DNA of 64,000 bases from Streptomyces sp. DH5 (GCF_020873915.1 NZ_JAHWGP010000030.1:33562-97561), one strand, 5' to 3'; counted from the first letter of the stretch, positions 16,277 through 25,585 are shown. The notes: generated by a model from the sequence alone, not told the origin. Made by a program: numbers and translations.

Positions 16277-16684
16277 ATGAACATCCCTTTCCTGGGCAGC
16301 CGGCGCCGGAAGGGCGGGGTTCCCGGTCCCGAGGGCATCGCCGAACTCCTCGCCGAGTGCGAGCTGTTGCGCTCCCAGGCGTACCGGGCGGGGATCCGAC
16401 TGGACGATTCCCCGGCCTCGTTGGAGGCGCTGGACCAACTCGTGCCGGGCTGGCGGGACGACGAGGAGCGGTCGGCCTGGCTGGGCAATGACGCGGGGCT
16501 CTACCTCGGCACCGTCATCGTGCGCACCGTGCCCGGGGCCGCCTGGGAGATCCGCGGCGACGGCCAGCCGGTCGTACGGCTCGCCTCCGGCCGGGAGTTC
16601 GACGTCGTGGACTCGGGACACCAGTGGGCGGCCAGCGGAGTGCCCGAGCTGTCCCAGCTCTACGCGGAGGTCGCGGAGGACTGA
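16277..16684 (+). CDS. DUF6278 family protein
   Basis: A 135-residue soluble protein starting MNIPFLGSRRRKGGVPGPEG with GGAGG before the ATG. The body (LVPGWRDDEERSAWLGNDAG, then TVIVRTVPGAAWEIRGDGQP) corresponds to an actinobacterial family of unknown function. It has no signal peptide, transmembrane helix or catalytic signature. It follows the exonuclease gene on the same strand by 72 bases and ends before a region facing a convergent gene. Confidence 0.7.
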   Translation: MNIPFLGSRRRKGGVPGPEGIAELLAECELLRSQAYRAGIRLDDSPASLEALDQLVPGWRDDEERSAWLGNDAGLYLGTVIVRTVPGAAWEIRGDGQPVVRLASGREFDVVDSGHQWAASGVPELSQLYAEVAED

Positions 16685-17196
16685 ACACGCGGCCGGCCGG
16701 CCCGTGTCCGCTCCTTCGCAACGCCCGCCCTGCACACGGCTGATGGCGGCCGGACACGCGCCGTGCCGTCCCCGTCGCCGTGACCGCCACCGGCCCAGGG
16801 ACGGCACGGTCACCCTCCGCGGACGGGAACGCACCGTCCGGAGGCCGTGCGCCACGCCCGTGAGTTCTCCGGCGCACCACGGCGGCCGGGCCGGGAAGTC
16901 CCCGTCGGCGGCCCCCGGGCACCGGGCGGGGAACGCGCCGGGCCCGTTCGCACGGACCTCGACTACGATGTTCCCTCCGTCCCCTCGGGGGAGGGGACTT
17001 CGCGCGGCAGGAGCGCGGACGCCGTCGCCGGGAGGGTCCACCGCGGACCCCGCCCGTGGGGCGGCGGTCACATCGGCCGGACCCGTCCGGCGGCAGCCGG
17101 AGATCACTGTCCGGGCGGCGAACCGTCACATACGACGGGGCGTCCGCCCACGGGCAGAAGGTCAGCTGCGCGCCGGGCGGGGGGTGCCGTCCCGCC
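16685..17196. other. Intergenic region between convergent genes, with hairpin
   Basis: About 510 bases lying between two converging genes. Extremely GC-rich, with open frames in every phase but no codon-bias pattern that singles one out. The only clear structure is the hairpin at 16979-16998. Confidence 0.45.
16979..16998. terminator. Hairpin, possible bidirectional terminator
   Basis: GTCCCCT and AGGGGAC make a perfect seven-pair stem around a G-rich loop. It lies between the converging DUF6278 gene and the membrane protein gene, so it could terminate both. No T run follows. Confidence 0.4.
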
Positions 17197-17952
17197 TCAC
17201 TCCGCCCGGTGCGTCGTGCGCGGAGCGGGAGCGGCGAGCGGAGCCCGCGCCTGCCGGGTCACGTCGCCGACCAGTTCGACCACATCGGGCCCGTAGGCCT
17301 GCGAGTTGATCACCTTCAGCAGCAGGACGAAGGAGTTCGACCCGTGCTTGCGGGCCAGCCGTTCGTGGTTGCGGGCCAGATAGCGGGTGGCGGCCTGGTT
17401 GGTGATCGCACGCTGGCCGCAGAACAGGAACACCGGCCGTGCCTCGCGCTGTTCACCGGCGGTCAACCGGGCCAGCAGGACGTACTCGGTGACGCCCGGG
17501 TCCATGCGGTAGCGGTCGGGGCCTATCTGGAAGGCTCCCCGGTCCGGGCCCGGCTCCGGGTCGATGTTGACCCGCACCCCCGGTAGCATCGCCGCCATGT
17601 GGGCCACCATCCGCCGGTTCGAACCGGGGCCGCCCACACAGAACTCGGTCCGCTCGCCGAACCCCTGGTGCGCCGCGTCCTGCGTGACCATCTGGACGTG
17701 CGCCCCGCAGTCCTTGATCAGCGCGGAGAGCTCGAGCAGCGCGAACACGTCGAAGCGGTGCACCGCCGGTTCCGCCGCCGCCGGATCACGGTTGACGACG
17801 AGCAGCGACTCGGAGTTCTCCGGCAGGCCGAAGAACGCCTGCTTGCGCCGGAGCCTGCGCTTCCACAGGTAGGTACGGGCGATCCAGCCCAGCGCGGCAC
17901 TGATGCCCGCGGCCACCACGCCCAGAACGATGTTGCGTACGTCGTCGGTCAT
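17197..17952 (-). CDS. Membrane-anchored protein of unknown function
   Basis: A 251-residue protein beginning MTDDVRNIVLGVVAAGISAA, then LGWIARTYLWKRRLRRKQAF: one N-terminal transmembrane helix followed by a basic stretch, placing the rest in the cytoplasm. The globular part begins ENSESLLVVNRDPAAAEPAV and continues FDVFALLELSALIKDCGAHV, then VFLFCGQRAITNQAATRYLA. The alternation of hydrophobic strands and helices suggests a Rossmann-like alpha/beta fold, but I recognise no family or catalytic site. It ends in an Ala/Pro-rich tail. It is divergent from the gamma-glutamyltransferase gene. Function not assigned. Confidence 0.7.
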   Translation of the reverse strand: MTDDVRNIVLGVVAAGISAALGWIARTYLWKRRLRRKQAFFGLPENSESLLVVNRDPAAAEPAVHRFDVFALLELSALIKDCGAHVQMVTQDAAHQGFGERTEFCVGGPGSNRRMVAHMAAMLPGVRVNIDPEPGPDRGAFQIGPDRYRMDPGVTEYVLLARLTAGEQREARPVFLFCGQRAITNQAATRYLARNHERLARKHGSNSFVLLLKVINSQAYGPDVVELVGDVTRQARAPLAAPAPRTTHRAE

Positions 17953-18104
17953 GGGCGCGCATGCTAGCGGTCCGGCGCAAACCCGTGTTCGACACACGGG
18001 TGGCGGACCCGTCCCCGGCAGCCGGCACGGCACACCCACGAGCTACCTGACGCGAGCATGGCGGCGAACTAAGCTGCGCGGACGACCCTTGACCGGAGGT
18101 GCGG

Positions 18105-19922
18105 ATGCGTCGTCCCGTGGCACGGAAACTCGCAGTCCTGGCGGCCGGTGCCGCCGTGGTGTCGGTGGGGGCCTTCGCGCCGCCCGCCGAGCACGACGGG
18201 CCCGCCCGGCCCGCCCCGCACGCCCCCAAGGTCCCGGTGGCCGTCGGCCACGGGGGAGCGGTCTCCAGCGTCGACGCCGACGCCTCGGCCGCCGGGATCG
18301 AGGTCCTGCGCAAGGGCGGCAACGCCGTCGACGCGGCCGTCGCCACGGCCGCCGCGCTCGGCGTCACCGAGCCCTACTCGGCCGGCATCGGCGGGGGCGG
18401 CTACTTCGTCCACTACGACGCCCGGTCCCGCACCGTGCACACCCTCGACGGCCGGGAGACCGCGCCGCTGACCGCCGACTCCGGACTGTTCCTGGAGAAC
18501 GGTGAGCCGATCCCGTTCGCCGAAGCCGTCACCAGCGGTCTCTCGGTCGGCACTCCCGGCACGCCCGCCACCTGGCAGCGGGCGCTCGACAGATGGGGCA
18601 AGCGGAGTCTGAGCACGGTCCTGGAACCCGCCGAGCGCCTCGCCCGCGAGGGCTTCACGGTCGACGACACCTTCCGCGCGCAGACCGCCGCCAACGAGGC
18701 GCGTTTCCGTCACTTCCCCGACACCGCCGAGCTGTTCCTCCCCGGTGGTGAACTCCCGGTCGTCGGATCCACGTTCAAGAACCCCGACCTGGCCGGCACC
18801 TACCGGGAGCTGCGCCGCGAGGGCGTCGACGCCCTGTACCGGGGCGGCATCGGCCGGGACGTCGTCGACACGGTCAACGAGCCGCCCGTGGACCCCGGCT
18901 CCGGCTGGAACGCCCGCCCGGGCGACCTGTCCGCCCGCGACCTCGCCGCCTACCGCGTCAGGTCCCAGGCGCCCACCAGGACGTCCTACCGGGGCCTGGA
19001 CGTCTACTCCATGGCGCCCTCCTCCTCCGGCGGTACGACGGTCGGCGAGGCCCTCAACATCCTGGAACGCACCGACCTGTCCCGGGCGGGTGACCTGCGC
19101 TACCTGCACCGGCTCATTGAGGCGAGCCGCATCGCCTTCGCCGACCGGGGGCGCTGGGTCGGCGACCCCGCCTTCGAGGACGTACCGACGAAGGAACTGC
19201 TCTCCCAGCGGTTCGCCGACTCGCGCGCGTGCCTCATCGAGGACGACGCCGTCCTCACCAGTCCCCTCGCCCCGGGCGACCCCCGTGACCCGGAGCCCTG
19301 CGCCACCGGCGGCACGGCCGCACCGACGACGTACGAGGGCGAGAGCACCACGCACCTCACCACCGCCGACCGGTGGGGCAACGTCGTCGCCTACACCCTC
19401 ACCATCGAACAGACCGGCGGCAGCGGCATCACCGTGCCAGGCCGCGGCTTCCTGCTGAACAACGAGCTGACGGACTTCTCCTTCGCCCCGGCGAACCCGG
19501 CGGTGCACGACCCGAACCTGCCAGGCCCCGGCAAACGGCCCCGGTCCTCCATGGCGCCGACGATCGTGCTCGACCGGTACGACCGGCCGGTGGTGGCGCT
19601 CGGTTCACCCGGCGGCTCCACCATCATCACCACCGTGCTGCAGACCCTCACCGGCTTCCTCGACCGCGGACTGTCCCTGCCCGACGCGATCGCCGCGCCG
19701 CGCGCCAGCCAGCGCAACACCGCGCAGACCGACCTGGAACCCGGCCTGTACGACAGCGAGGTGCGGCGGAGTCTGGAGGCGATCGGGCACTCCTTCCGGG
19801 AGAACCCGGAGATCGGTGCCACCACGGCCGTCCAGCGGTTGCCGGACGGCACCTGGCTGGCAGCGGCCGAGAAGGTCCGCAGGGGCGGCGGCTCGGCGAT
19901 GGTGGTCCGTCCCGCACGCTAG
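18105..19922 (+). CDS. ggt: Secreted gamma-glutamyltransferase
   Basis: A 605-residue precursor. MRRPVARKLAVLAAGAAVVS then VGAFAPPAEH is a signal peptide, so the enzyme acts outside the cell. Family motifs are GGAVSSVDADASAAGIEVLR, GGNAVDAAVATAAALGVTEP, GIGGGGYFVHYD and DGRETAP (glutamate binding). The autocleavage site is STTHLTTADRWGNVVAYT, where the threonine of THLT becomes the N-terminal nucleophile of the small subunit. PRSSMAPTIVLD and LGSPGGSTI follow. It transfers or hydrolyses gamma-glutamyl groups of glutathione. ATG 18105 was preferred over GTG 18099 because GGAGG (18095-18099) overlaps the latter. Confidence 0.93.
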   Translation: MRRPVARKLAVLAAGAAVVSVGAFAPPAEHDGPARPAPHAPKVPVAVGHGGAVSSVDADASAAGIEVLRKGGNAVDAAVATAAALGVTEPYSAGIGGGGYFVHYDARSRTVHTLDGRETAPLTADSGLFLENGEPIPFAEAVTSGLSVGTPGTPATWQRALDRWGKRSLSTVLEPAERLAREGFTVDDTFRAQTAANEARFRHFPDTAELFLPGGELPVVGSTFKNPDLAGTYRELRREGVDALYRGGIGRDVVDTVNEPPVDPGSGWNARPGDLSARDLAAYRVRSQAPTRTSYRGLDVYSMAPSSSGGTTVGEALNILERTDLSRAGDLRYLHRLIEASRIAFADRGRWVGDPAFEDVPTKELLSQRFADSRACLIEDDAVLTSPLAPGDPRDPEPCATGGTAAPTTYEGESTTHLTTADRWGNVVAYTLTIEQTGGSGITVPGRGFLLNNELTDFSFAPANPAVHDPNLPGPGKRPRSSMAPTIVLDRYDRPVVALGSPGGSTIITTVLQTLTGFLDRGLSLPDAIAAPRASQRNTAQTDLEPGLYDSEVRRSLEAIGHSFRENPEIGATTAVQRLPDGTWLAAAEKVRRGGGSAMVVRPAR

Positions 19923-19928
19923 AGACCC

Positions 19929-19959
19929 GCGGGGCGCCCCCGTCCGGGAGGCGCCCCGC
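19929..19959. terminator. Bidirectional terminator between ggt and the Clp ATPase gene
   Basis: GCGGGGCGCC and GGCGCCCCGC form a perfect ten-pair stem with an 11-base loop, centred in the 46 bases that separate two converging genes. Confidence 0.75.
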
Positions 19960-19968
19960 GCGTACGGT

Positions 19969-22503
19969 TCACAGTTCGGGCGCCGGCGTCTCCTGCGTAC
20001 GGAACGTCAGGCGCCCGTCCTGCGCGTCCACCGTCACCCGGCCGCCCTCCCGCACGCGGCCGTCCAGCAGCAGCCGGGAGAGCTGGTTGTCGACCTCCCG
20101 CTGGATGGTGCGGCGCAGCGGCCGGGCGCCGTACTCGGGCTGGTAGCCGCGCTCGGCCAGCCAGTCCACGGCCGCGTCGGTGAAGTCGATCGCGATGTCC
20201 TGCCCCTTGAGCCCGCGCCGGGTGCCCTCCAGCAGCAGATCGGTGATCCTCCGCAGCTCCTGTGAGGTCAGCTGCCGGAACACCACGATCTCGTCGATGC
20301 GGTTCAGGAACTCCGGCCGGAAGTGCTCCCGCAGCGGCCGCAGGATCTGCTCGCGCCGCGCCTCCTCGTCGGCGTCCGTCCCGCCGGACGCGAAACCGAG
20401 GGTGGCGCCGCGCCGGGTGATCGCCTCGGAACCGAGGTTGCTGGTCATCACGATGACCGTGTTGGTGAAGTCCACCGTGCGGCCCTGCGCGTCGGTCAGC
20501 CGCCCGTCGTCCAGCACCTGCAGGAGGATGTTGAACACGTCCGGGTGGGCCTTCTCCACCTCGTCCAGCAGCAGCAGCGAGTACGGGTGCCGGCGCACCA
20601 CCTCGGTCAGCTGACCCGCCTCCTCGTGCCCCACGTAGCCGGGCGGGGCGCCCACCAGCCGGCTGACCGTGTGCCGTTCCTGGTACTCGCTCATGTCGAG
20701 CCGCACCATCCGGTCCTCGCTGCCGAACAGCGCCTCGGCGAGCGCCCGCGCCAGCTCCGTCTTGCCGACGCCCGTCGGCCCGAGGAACAGGAAGCTGCCG
20801 ATGGGACGGTCGGGGCTGGCGAGCCCCGCGCGGGAGCGCAGCACGGCGTCGGAGACGACCCGCACCGCCTCCTCCTGGCCGACGACCCGCTGGTGCAGGT
20901 GCTGCTCCAGACCCAGCAGCCGGTCCTTCTCCTCCTCGGTGAGGCGGCTGACCGGGATGCCCGTCTGCCGGGCCACCACCTCGGCGATGGCCTCGGCGTC
21001 CACCCACAGGCTCTGGCCCTCGTCGACCTCGTCCTCACCACCGGCCTGGGCGATCCGCTCCTTCAGCTCCCCGATGCGGTCCCGCAGCCGCATGGCCTGC
21101 TCGTACTGCTCGTCGGCGACCGCCTGGTCCTTGTCGCAGGTCAGCTGCTCGACCTCGCGCTCCATGGCCCGTACGTCCGTGCCCTTGGTCCGGGCCCGCA
21201 GCCGCACCCGGGCGCCCGCCTGGTCGATGAGGTCGATGGCCTTGTCCGGCAGCCGACGGTCGCTCAGGTAGCGGTCGGACAGCTCCACGGCCGCCACCAG
21301 CGCCTCGTCGGTGTAGCGCACCTGGTGGTGGGCCTCGTAGCGGTCCCGCAGGCCGCGCAGGATCTCGATCGCGTCCGCGGGGGTGGGCTCCGGCACCATG
21401 ATCGGCTGGAAGCGGCGGGCCAGCGCGGCGTCCTTCTCGATGCGGCGGTACTCCTCCAGCGTGGTCGCCCCGACGACATGCAGCTCGCCGCGGGCGAGGG
21501 CCGGCTTGAGGATGTTGCCGGCGTCCATCGAACCGCCCTCGCCGCCGCCACCGGCGCCGACGACCGTGTGCAGTTCGTCGATGAAGACGACCAGCTGGTC
21601 GGAGTGGGAGCGGATCTCCTCGACGATGTTGTTCATCCGCTCCTCGAAGTCGCCCCGGTAGCGGGTCCCGGCCACGACCGCGGTGAGGTCGAGGGCGACC
21701 ACGCGCCGGCCGAGGAGCACGTCGGGCACGTCCCCCTCGGCGATCCGCTGGGCCAGCCCCTCGACGACCGCGGTCTTGCCGACGCCCGCGTCACCGATCA
21801 GCACCGGGTTGTTCTTGCCGCGCCGGGAGAGCACCTCGACGGTCTGCTCGATCTCCTCCTCCCGTCCGATCACCGGGTCGATGCGGCCCTCGCGTGCCAT
21901 CGACGTCAGGTCACGGCCGTACTTGTCCAGGGTCGGGGTGCCCGTGGCGGGGCGGGGGCGCTCGGCCCGCGGCTGCTGGGTCTCCGGTGCCTCCGGCGGG
22001 GGAGCGGGGGCGTAGCGTGCGGCGTGCAGTATGTGCCCGGCGGCCGAGTCCGGGTTGGCGGCGAGGGCGCTGAGCACGTGCTCCGGGCCGATGTAGCCGA
22101 CACCGCTCGCCCGGGCCATCTCGTGCGCGTCCAGGAGCGCGCGCTTGACGGCGGGGGTGAGGGACAGCGAGGTCGGCGGCGGGGCGTCGCCCGGGGCGTG
22201 CTGGACGGGGCCCGACCGGTCGTCGATCTCGGATGCCAGTGAGTCCGGGTCCGCGCCCGCCCTGCTGAGCAGGCTCCGGGTCGGCTCGGCGGAGAGGGCG
22301 GCGCGCAGCAGGTGCTGGGTGTCCAGGTCACGGCTGCCGTGCTCGGCGGCGTACTGGGCGGCGCCGCGCACCAGTTCCCGGGCGGGCTGGCTGAGGAGCC
22401 TGCCGATGTCGATCTGGCGGGGGCGCTGTCCGCCGAAGAAGCGGGCGAGGAATTCTGCGAACGGGTCACCCTCCGGGCCGACGAAACCACTCGTCATCGT
22501 CAT
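19969..22503 (-). CDS. ClpC-type AAA+ ATPase (Clp protease ATP-binding subunit)
   Basis: An 844-residue Clp/Hsp100 protein. It contains an N-terminal Clp_N region ([40 protein letters not shown]), AAA domain 1 (Walker [14 protein letters not shown] near 235; [15 protein letters not shown]), a UVR-like coiled segment ([20 protein letters not shown]) and AAA domain 2 ([20 protein letters not shown] near 575; [20 protein letters not shown]). A ClpP-docking LGF loop is visible in [11 protein letters not shown], so it probably unfolds substrates for ClpP. The linker between Clp_N and AAA1 is Pro-rich, and the N-terminal 30 residues ([14 protein letters not shown]) differ from housekeeping ClpC, suggesting a paralogue. 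A second in-frame ATG lies two codons later. Confidence 0.88.
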   Translation of the reverse strand: MTMTSGFVGPEGDPFAEFLARFFGGQRPRQIDIGRLLSQPARELVRGAAQYAAEHGSRDLDTQHLLRAALSAEPTRSLLSRAGADPDSLASEIDDRSGPVQHAPGDAPPPTSLSLTPAVKRALLDAHEMARASGVGYIGPEHVLSALAANPDSAAGHILHAARYAPAPPPEAPETQQPRAERPRPATGTPTLDKYGRDLTSMAREGRIDPVIGREEEIEQTVEVLSRRGKNNPVLIGDAGVGKTAVVEGLAQRIAEGDVPDVLLGRRVVALDLTAVVAGTRYRGDFEERMNNIVEEIRSHSDQLVVFIDELHTVVGAGGGGEGGSMDAGNILKPALARGELHVVGATTLEEYRRIEKDAALARRFQPIMVPEPTPADAIEILRGLRDRYEAHHQVRYTDEALVAAVELSDRYLSDRRLPDKAIDLIDQAGARVRLRARTKGTDVRAMEREVEQLTCDKDQAVADEQYEQAMRLRDRIGELKERIAQAGGEDEVDEGQSLWVDAEAIAEVVARQTGIPVSRLTEEEKDRLLGLEQHLHQRVVGQEEAVRVVSDAVLRSRAGLASPDRPIGSFLFLGPTGVGKTELARALAEALFGSEDRMVRLDMSEYQERHTVSRLVGAPPGYVGHEEAGQLTEVVRRHPYSLLLLDEVEKAHPDVFNILLQVLDDGRLTDAQGRTVDFTNTVIVMTSNLGSEAITRRGATLGFASGGTDADEEARREQILRPLREHFRPEFLNRIDEIVVFRQLTSQELRRITDLLLEGTRRGLKGQDIAIDFTDAAVDWLAERGYQPEYGARPLRRTIQREVDNQLSRLLLDGRVREGGRVTVDAQDGRLTFRTQETPAPEL

Positions 22504-22710
22504 CCGTTCCTTCGCTGGGTCGACGTGCCGGGGCCGGGTAACCCGGCCGGGGCTCGCTCATGCCCACGATGACACGATCCGTTGGGGCGGGCATGTTCGC
22601 CGGCCGCCGGCGGTCAGGGTCTTGGGAGCCTCGACGGCGGCGGTGGGTGCGACGGGGACCTGCCGTCCGCCTGGCACGGCCCGGGTCCCGGCCGCCGTGG
22701 ACGGCCGGAG

Positions 22711-22791
22711 AACGCGGGGCGCGTCCCGACGCGGCCGGCCGCACGACGGTCCTGCCGTGAACGCGGGCCGCGTCCCGACGCCGTCGGCCGC
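22711..22791. repeat. Imperfect 32-bp direct repeat upstream of the Clp gene
   Basis: The block beginning AACGCGGGGCGCGTCCCGAC at 22711-22742 recurs at 22760-22791 with three to four changes (AACGCGGGCCGCGTCCCGAC at its start). It occupies most of the short gap between the methionine aminopeptidase stop and the Clp promoter. Confidence 0.6.
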
Positions 22792-22795
22792 TCGG

Positions 22796-23569
22796 CTACG
22801 GAACCCGGGCGGTGAGGACACGGGGTCCCGCTTCGGTGATCGCCACCGTGTGTTCGGCGTGTGCCGCCCGGGAGCCGTCGGTCGTGCGCAGGGTCCAGCC
22901 GTCAGGGTCGGTGCGCCACTCGTCGCCGCCGCCGGCGATGAGCATCGGCTCGATCGCGAGCGCCATCCCGTGGCGCAGCGGCATGCCCCTGCCCGGTCGG
23001 CCCTCGTTGGGCACGGACGGGTCCTCGTGCATGCGGCGGCCGATGCCGTGCCCGCCGAAGCCGTCCATGATCCCGTATCCGGCCTCGCGGCACACGGTGC
23101 CGATCGCGTGCGCGATGTCGCCGATGCGGTTGCCGACGACGGCCGCCCCGATGCCGGCCGCGAGCGCCCGCTCGGTGGTCTCGATCAGCCGGACGTCGGC
23201 CGGACGGGGGGTGCCGACGGTGAAACTGATCGCCGAGTCGCCGACCCAGCCGCCCAGTTCGGCCCCGCAGTCGAGGGAGACGAGGTCGCCGTCACGCAGG
23301 CGGTAGCCGTCCGGGATGCCGTGCACGATCGCGTCGTTCACGGACGCGCAGATCACGGCGGGGAACGGGGTCGGCGCGAAGGTGGGCCGGTAGCCCAGGA
23401 AGGGGGAGGTCGCGCCCGCCGCGCGCAGCACCCCCCGCGCCACCTCGTCCAGTTCCAGCAGGGAGACGCCCACGCCGGCGGCCTTCCGCGCGGCCGTCAG
23501 CGCGCTCGCGACGACCTGCCCGGCCTCGTGCATGGCATCGATCGATGTGTCGGTCTTGAGTTCCACCAT
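22796..23569 (-). CDS. map: Type I methionine aminopeptidase
   Basis: A 257-residue enzyme that removes N-terminal methionine from new proteins. The metal ligands are visible in LVSLDCGAELGGWVGDSAIS (two Asp), FGGHGIGRRMHEDPSVPN (His) and LAIEPMLIAGG (Glu), with AHAEHTVAIT at the end supplying the second Glu. The substrate-pocket His is in NDAIVHGIPD. Length is normal. The start ATG at 23569 has no ribosome binding site; TATAGT lies seven bases upstream, so the transcript is probably leaderless. It is divergent from an XRE-type regulator only 33 bases away, suggesting regulation by that protein. Streptomyces carry several map genes; this looks like a regulated paralogue. Confidence 0.92.
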   Translation of the reverse strand: MVELKTDTSIDAMHEAGQVVASALTAARKAAGVGVSLLELDEVARGVLRAAGATSPFLGYRPTFAPTPFPAVICASVNDAIVHGIPDGYRLRDGDLVSLDCGAELGGWVGDSAISFTVGTPRPADVRLIETTERALAAGIGAAVVGNRIGDIAHAIGTVCREAGYGIMDGFGGHGIGRRMHEDPSVPNEGRPGRGMPLRHGMALAIEPMLIAGGGDEWRTDPDGWTLRTTDGSRAAHAEHTVAITEAGPRVLTARVP

Positions 23570-23576
23570 GCCAATT

Positions 23577-23595
23577 ACTATACCGGTATTAGAAT
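23577..23595. promoter_or_regulatory. Overlapping divergent leaderless promoters with palindromic operator
   Basis: ATACCGGTAT (23580-23589) is a perfect ten-base palindrome. It overlaps both -10 elements: TATAGT on the reverse strand (23582-23577), seven bases before the map ATG, and TAGAAT on the forward strand (23590-23595), seven bases before the XRE ATG. A protein bound to the palindrome would block both promoters. Confidence 0.65.
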
Positions 23596-23602
23596 GGTGC
23601 TC

Positions 23603-23866
23603 ATGGTGCGTACCCCCCTGACCCCCGAAGAGCGCGAACGCGGCGAGCGGCTCGGCCGGCTGCTGCGCGAGGCGCGCGGCAGCCGCAGCATGACCGAGGT
23701 GGCGGCGGGCGCCGGCCTCTCCGCGGAGACCCTCCGCAAGATCGAGACGGGCCGGGCCCCGACGCCCGCGTTCTTCACGGTGGCCGCCCTGGCGGCCGAG
23801 CTCGGCCTGTCCATGGACGAACTGGTGGGCCGCTGCGCGCCGCCGAGCACGTCGATCGCCGCCTGA
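23603..23866 (+). CDS. Short XRE-family transcriptional regulator
   Basis: An 87-residue protein that is nearly all helix-turn-helix: RLGRLLREARGSRSMTEVAA, then GAGLSAETLRKIETGRAPTP and FFTVAALAAELGLSMDELVG. The KIETGRAPTP turn is typical of XRE/HTH_3 repressors. The ATG at 23603 was chosen because TAGAAT sits seven bases upstream (leaderless); an upstream ATG at 23594 would overlap that promoter element. It is likely to autoregulate and to repress the divergent map gene through the palindrome between them. No ligand domain is present. The last codons and the stop lie in a 24-bp tandem repeat. Confidence 0.88.
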   Translation: MVRTPLTPEERERGERLGRLLREARGSRSMTEVAAGAGLSAETLRKIETGRAPTPAFFTVAALAAELGLSMDELVGRCAPPSTSIAA

Positions 23867-23932
23867 GCCGGGCCGCATCCCGCCGCCTGGGCCGGGCCGC
23901 GTCCCGCCGGGTGAGCCGGGCCGCATCCCGCC
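23861..23932 (+). repeat. Three 24-bp tandem repeats overlapping the XRE stop codon
   Basis: Units at 23861-23884, 23885-23908 and 23909-23932 share the core GCCGGGCCGC(A/G)TCCCGCC. The TGA stop of the XRE gene is in the first unit; the second has TGG in its place. Confidence 0.8.
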
Positions 23933-23942
23933 GGAAAACCCT

Positions 23943-23980
23943 CCGTAGCGCCGCCGTAACACGACGGGTGTTACCTACGG
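23943..23980 (+). promoter_or_regulatory. Nested dyad operator upstream of the 24014 gene
   Basis: GTAACAC (23956-23962) and GTGTTAC (23968-23974) form a seven-base dyad with a five-base spacer. This is enclosed by CCGTAG (23943-23948) and CTACGG (23975-23980). It lies 34-71 bases before the ATG of the downstream gene, where a promoter is expected, and is the best operator candidate in this intergenic region. Confidence 0.5.
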
Positions 23981-24013
23981 GTCCGAGTGCTTCGGATCTG
24001 GTGGGAGTCGGGT

Positions 24014-25585
24014 ATGAAGGCGGAGCAACTCCCGGACGCAATGCGGGAGTTCGCGGACTATCTGCGGGCTCTGCTGGCGCGCGTCGACCGGTACGGCGGC
24101 TGGTGTCCGGTCTTCCGGCAGCGGGATCCCGACGGCATGCGGGCCTGTGTCGAGGGGCGTGAAGCGCCGCCCTGGGACGTGGTGGAGTCCCTGCTCCACG
24201 ACCTCGCCGCCGCACACGGTCCGGCAGTCGCCGAGGCCGAGCTGCCGACGGCCCGCTCCCTGCACACGGCCGCGCTGGCCGCCTGCGACGCCCGGCCCGG
24301 CGCGCGGGAGGCCCTGAACGGCCGGCTGGACGCCGTGCTGCGCGAGCAGCGGTACGCGGCGGAGCGCAGGACGCGACTCGCCCGCCAACTCGCCGCCGCC
24401 ACCTTCGAGGAGGCCCGCGCCCTGCGCACCGACCTCGCCTGGGCCGACGACGACCACCGGCGCGCGGCGGCCCGCTGCGCGGAGATCACCGCCCGCCTCC
24501 GCTCCCTCGGCCAGCGCACCGCCCGGGCACATCCCTCACCTCCACCGCCCGCACCGCACGAGAGCCACCTCCGTGGCCCCGCACCCGGCCGTACGTCCGC
24601 CGTCGAACCGGACCCGGCCGGCGCACGCGGGGAGCGTCCGGCCCCCGGCGGGCACGACGCACCGGTGTCCTCCGCCGGTGCCGGTTCGTTCCACGCGGCG
24701 GGGCGGGGCCAGGTGGCGCGGGGGCGGGACGTACGGGCTTCTCCTGCCGGACCGGGCCCCTTCGGCGCGAGCGCGAAGAGCCCGCTCCCGGGGGAGGCCG
24801 GGGCTCCGGCCTCCGGCGGACCCGGTGTCCCCGCCCCCGAGCGGCCCGCGGCCCAGGCGCGCGGGCGGCGGCGGGGAGGTGCGCGGTTCGCCGGTGCGGG
24901 CGACGAGGAGGCGGAAGCCGTCGTCGTGCCGCCCGCCGCCGTGCCGTCCGTCGCCGTGCCCGCCGCTCCCGCGTCGCGCGGGGCGCGGTTCGCCGGGGCC
25001 GCCGAAGGGCCGGGCGAGGGCACGGAGCCCCGGGGCGAGGGGCCCGGCGGCGCGGCCGACCGGCAGGAGGTCGGCCGAACCGTCGCCGAGCTCGCGCGGC
25101 TGCGGGGCGAGGGACGGAGCGGAGAGGCCCACGCGCTGCTGACCGAGGCCGCGGCCTCGTCCACCGTACGGTTCCCGCTGCTCGCCGACGCGATGCTGCG
25201 GGCCGGTCTCGGCGCCGACTGGACGACCCTGCTGTGGGAGGCCGCGGCCGCGCTGCCCGCCGACCGGCTCGTCGCCGCCGCCGACGCCCTCACCGGGGCG
25301 GGCCGCGCGGCGGACGGCGAGCAGCTCCTCAGGCACGGCGTCGTACGCCCGGCGGACGAGATCGGGCGGGCCGCGCTCACCCTGGACGCACAGGCGCGAC
25401 ACCGCGAGGCGCGGACGCTGCTCGACGCCTGCGTCCGTATGCGCGCCCCGGCGGACGCGGCCCGCGCGGCCGCCGCCGATCCGCGCAGGCTGGTCCCGCT
25501 GCTCCTCGCCGTGTCCCGGGAGGTCTCCGAGACGCGGCACCGGGATCTGCTCCACGCCCTGCGCGTCGCGGGCCTCACCGTCTGA
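24014..25585 (+). CDS. Large actinobacterial protein of unknown function with disordered centre
   Basis: A 523-residue protein. The N-terminal ~170 residues (MKAEQLPDAMREFADYLRAL, then RDPDGMRACVEGREAPPWDV) are helical and resemble a Streptomyces-specific family whose start looks like a degenerate helix-turn-helix. ERRTRLARQLAAATFEEARA and the following segment suggest coiled coil. Residues about 175-355 are Pro/Ala/Gly-rich and probably disordered. The C-terminal ~160 residues (VAELARLRGEGRSGEAHALL ... LTLDAQARHREARTLLDACV) look like TPR-type helical hairpins. There is no transmembrane segment. ATG 24014 follows GGGAG. It follows the XRE regulator on the same strand behind a strong dyad. Confidence 0.7.
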   Translation: MKAEQLPDAMREFADYLRALLARVDRYGGWCPVFRQRDPDGMRACVEGREAPPWDVVESLLHDLAAAHGPAVAEAELPTARSLHTAALAACDARPGAREALNGRLDAVLREQRYAAERRTRLARQLAAATFEEARALRTDLAWADDDHRRAAARCAEITARLRSLGQRTARAHPSPPPPAPHESHLRGPAPGRTSAVEPDPAGARGERPAPGGHDAPVSSAGAGSFHAAGRGQVARGRDVRASPAGPGPFGASAKSPLPGEAGAPASGGPGVPAPERPAAQARGRRRGGARFAGAGDEEAEAVVVPPAAVPSVAVPAAPASRGARFAGAAEGPGEGTEPRGEGPGGAADRQEVGRTVAELARLRGEGRSGEAHALLTEAAASSTVRFPLLADAMLRAGLGADWTTLLWEAAAALPADRLVAAADALTGAGRAADGEQLLRHGVVRPADEIGRAALTLDAQARHREARTLLDACVRMRAPADAARAAAADPRRLVPLLLAVSREVSETRHRDLLHALRVAGLTV

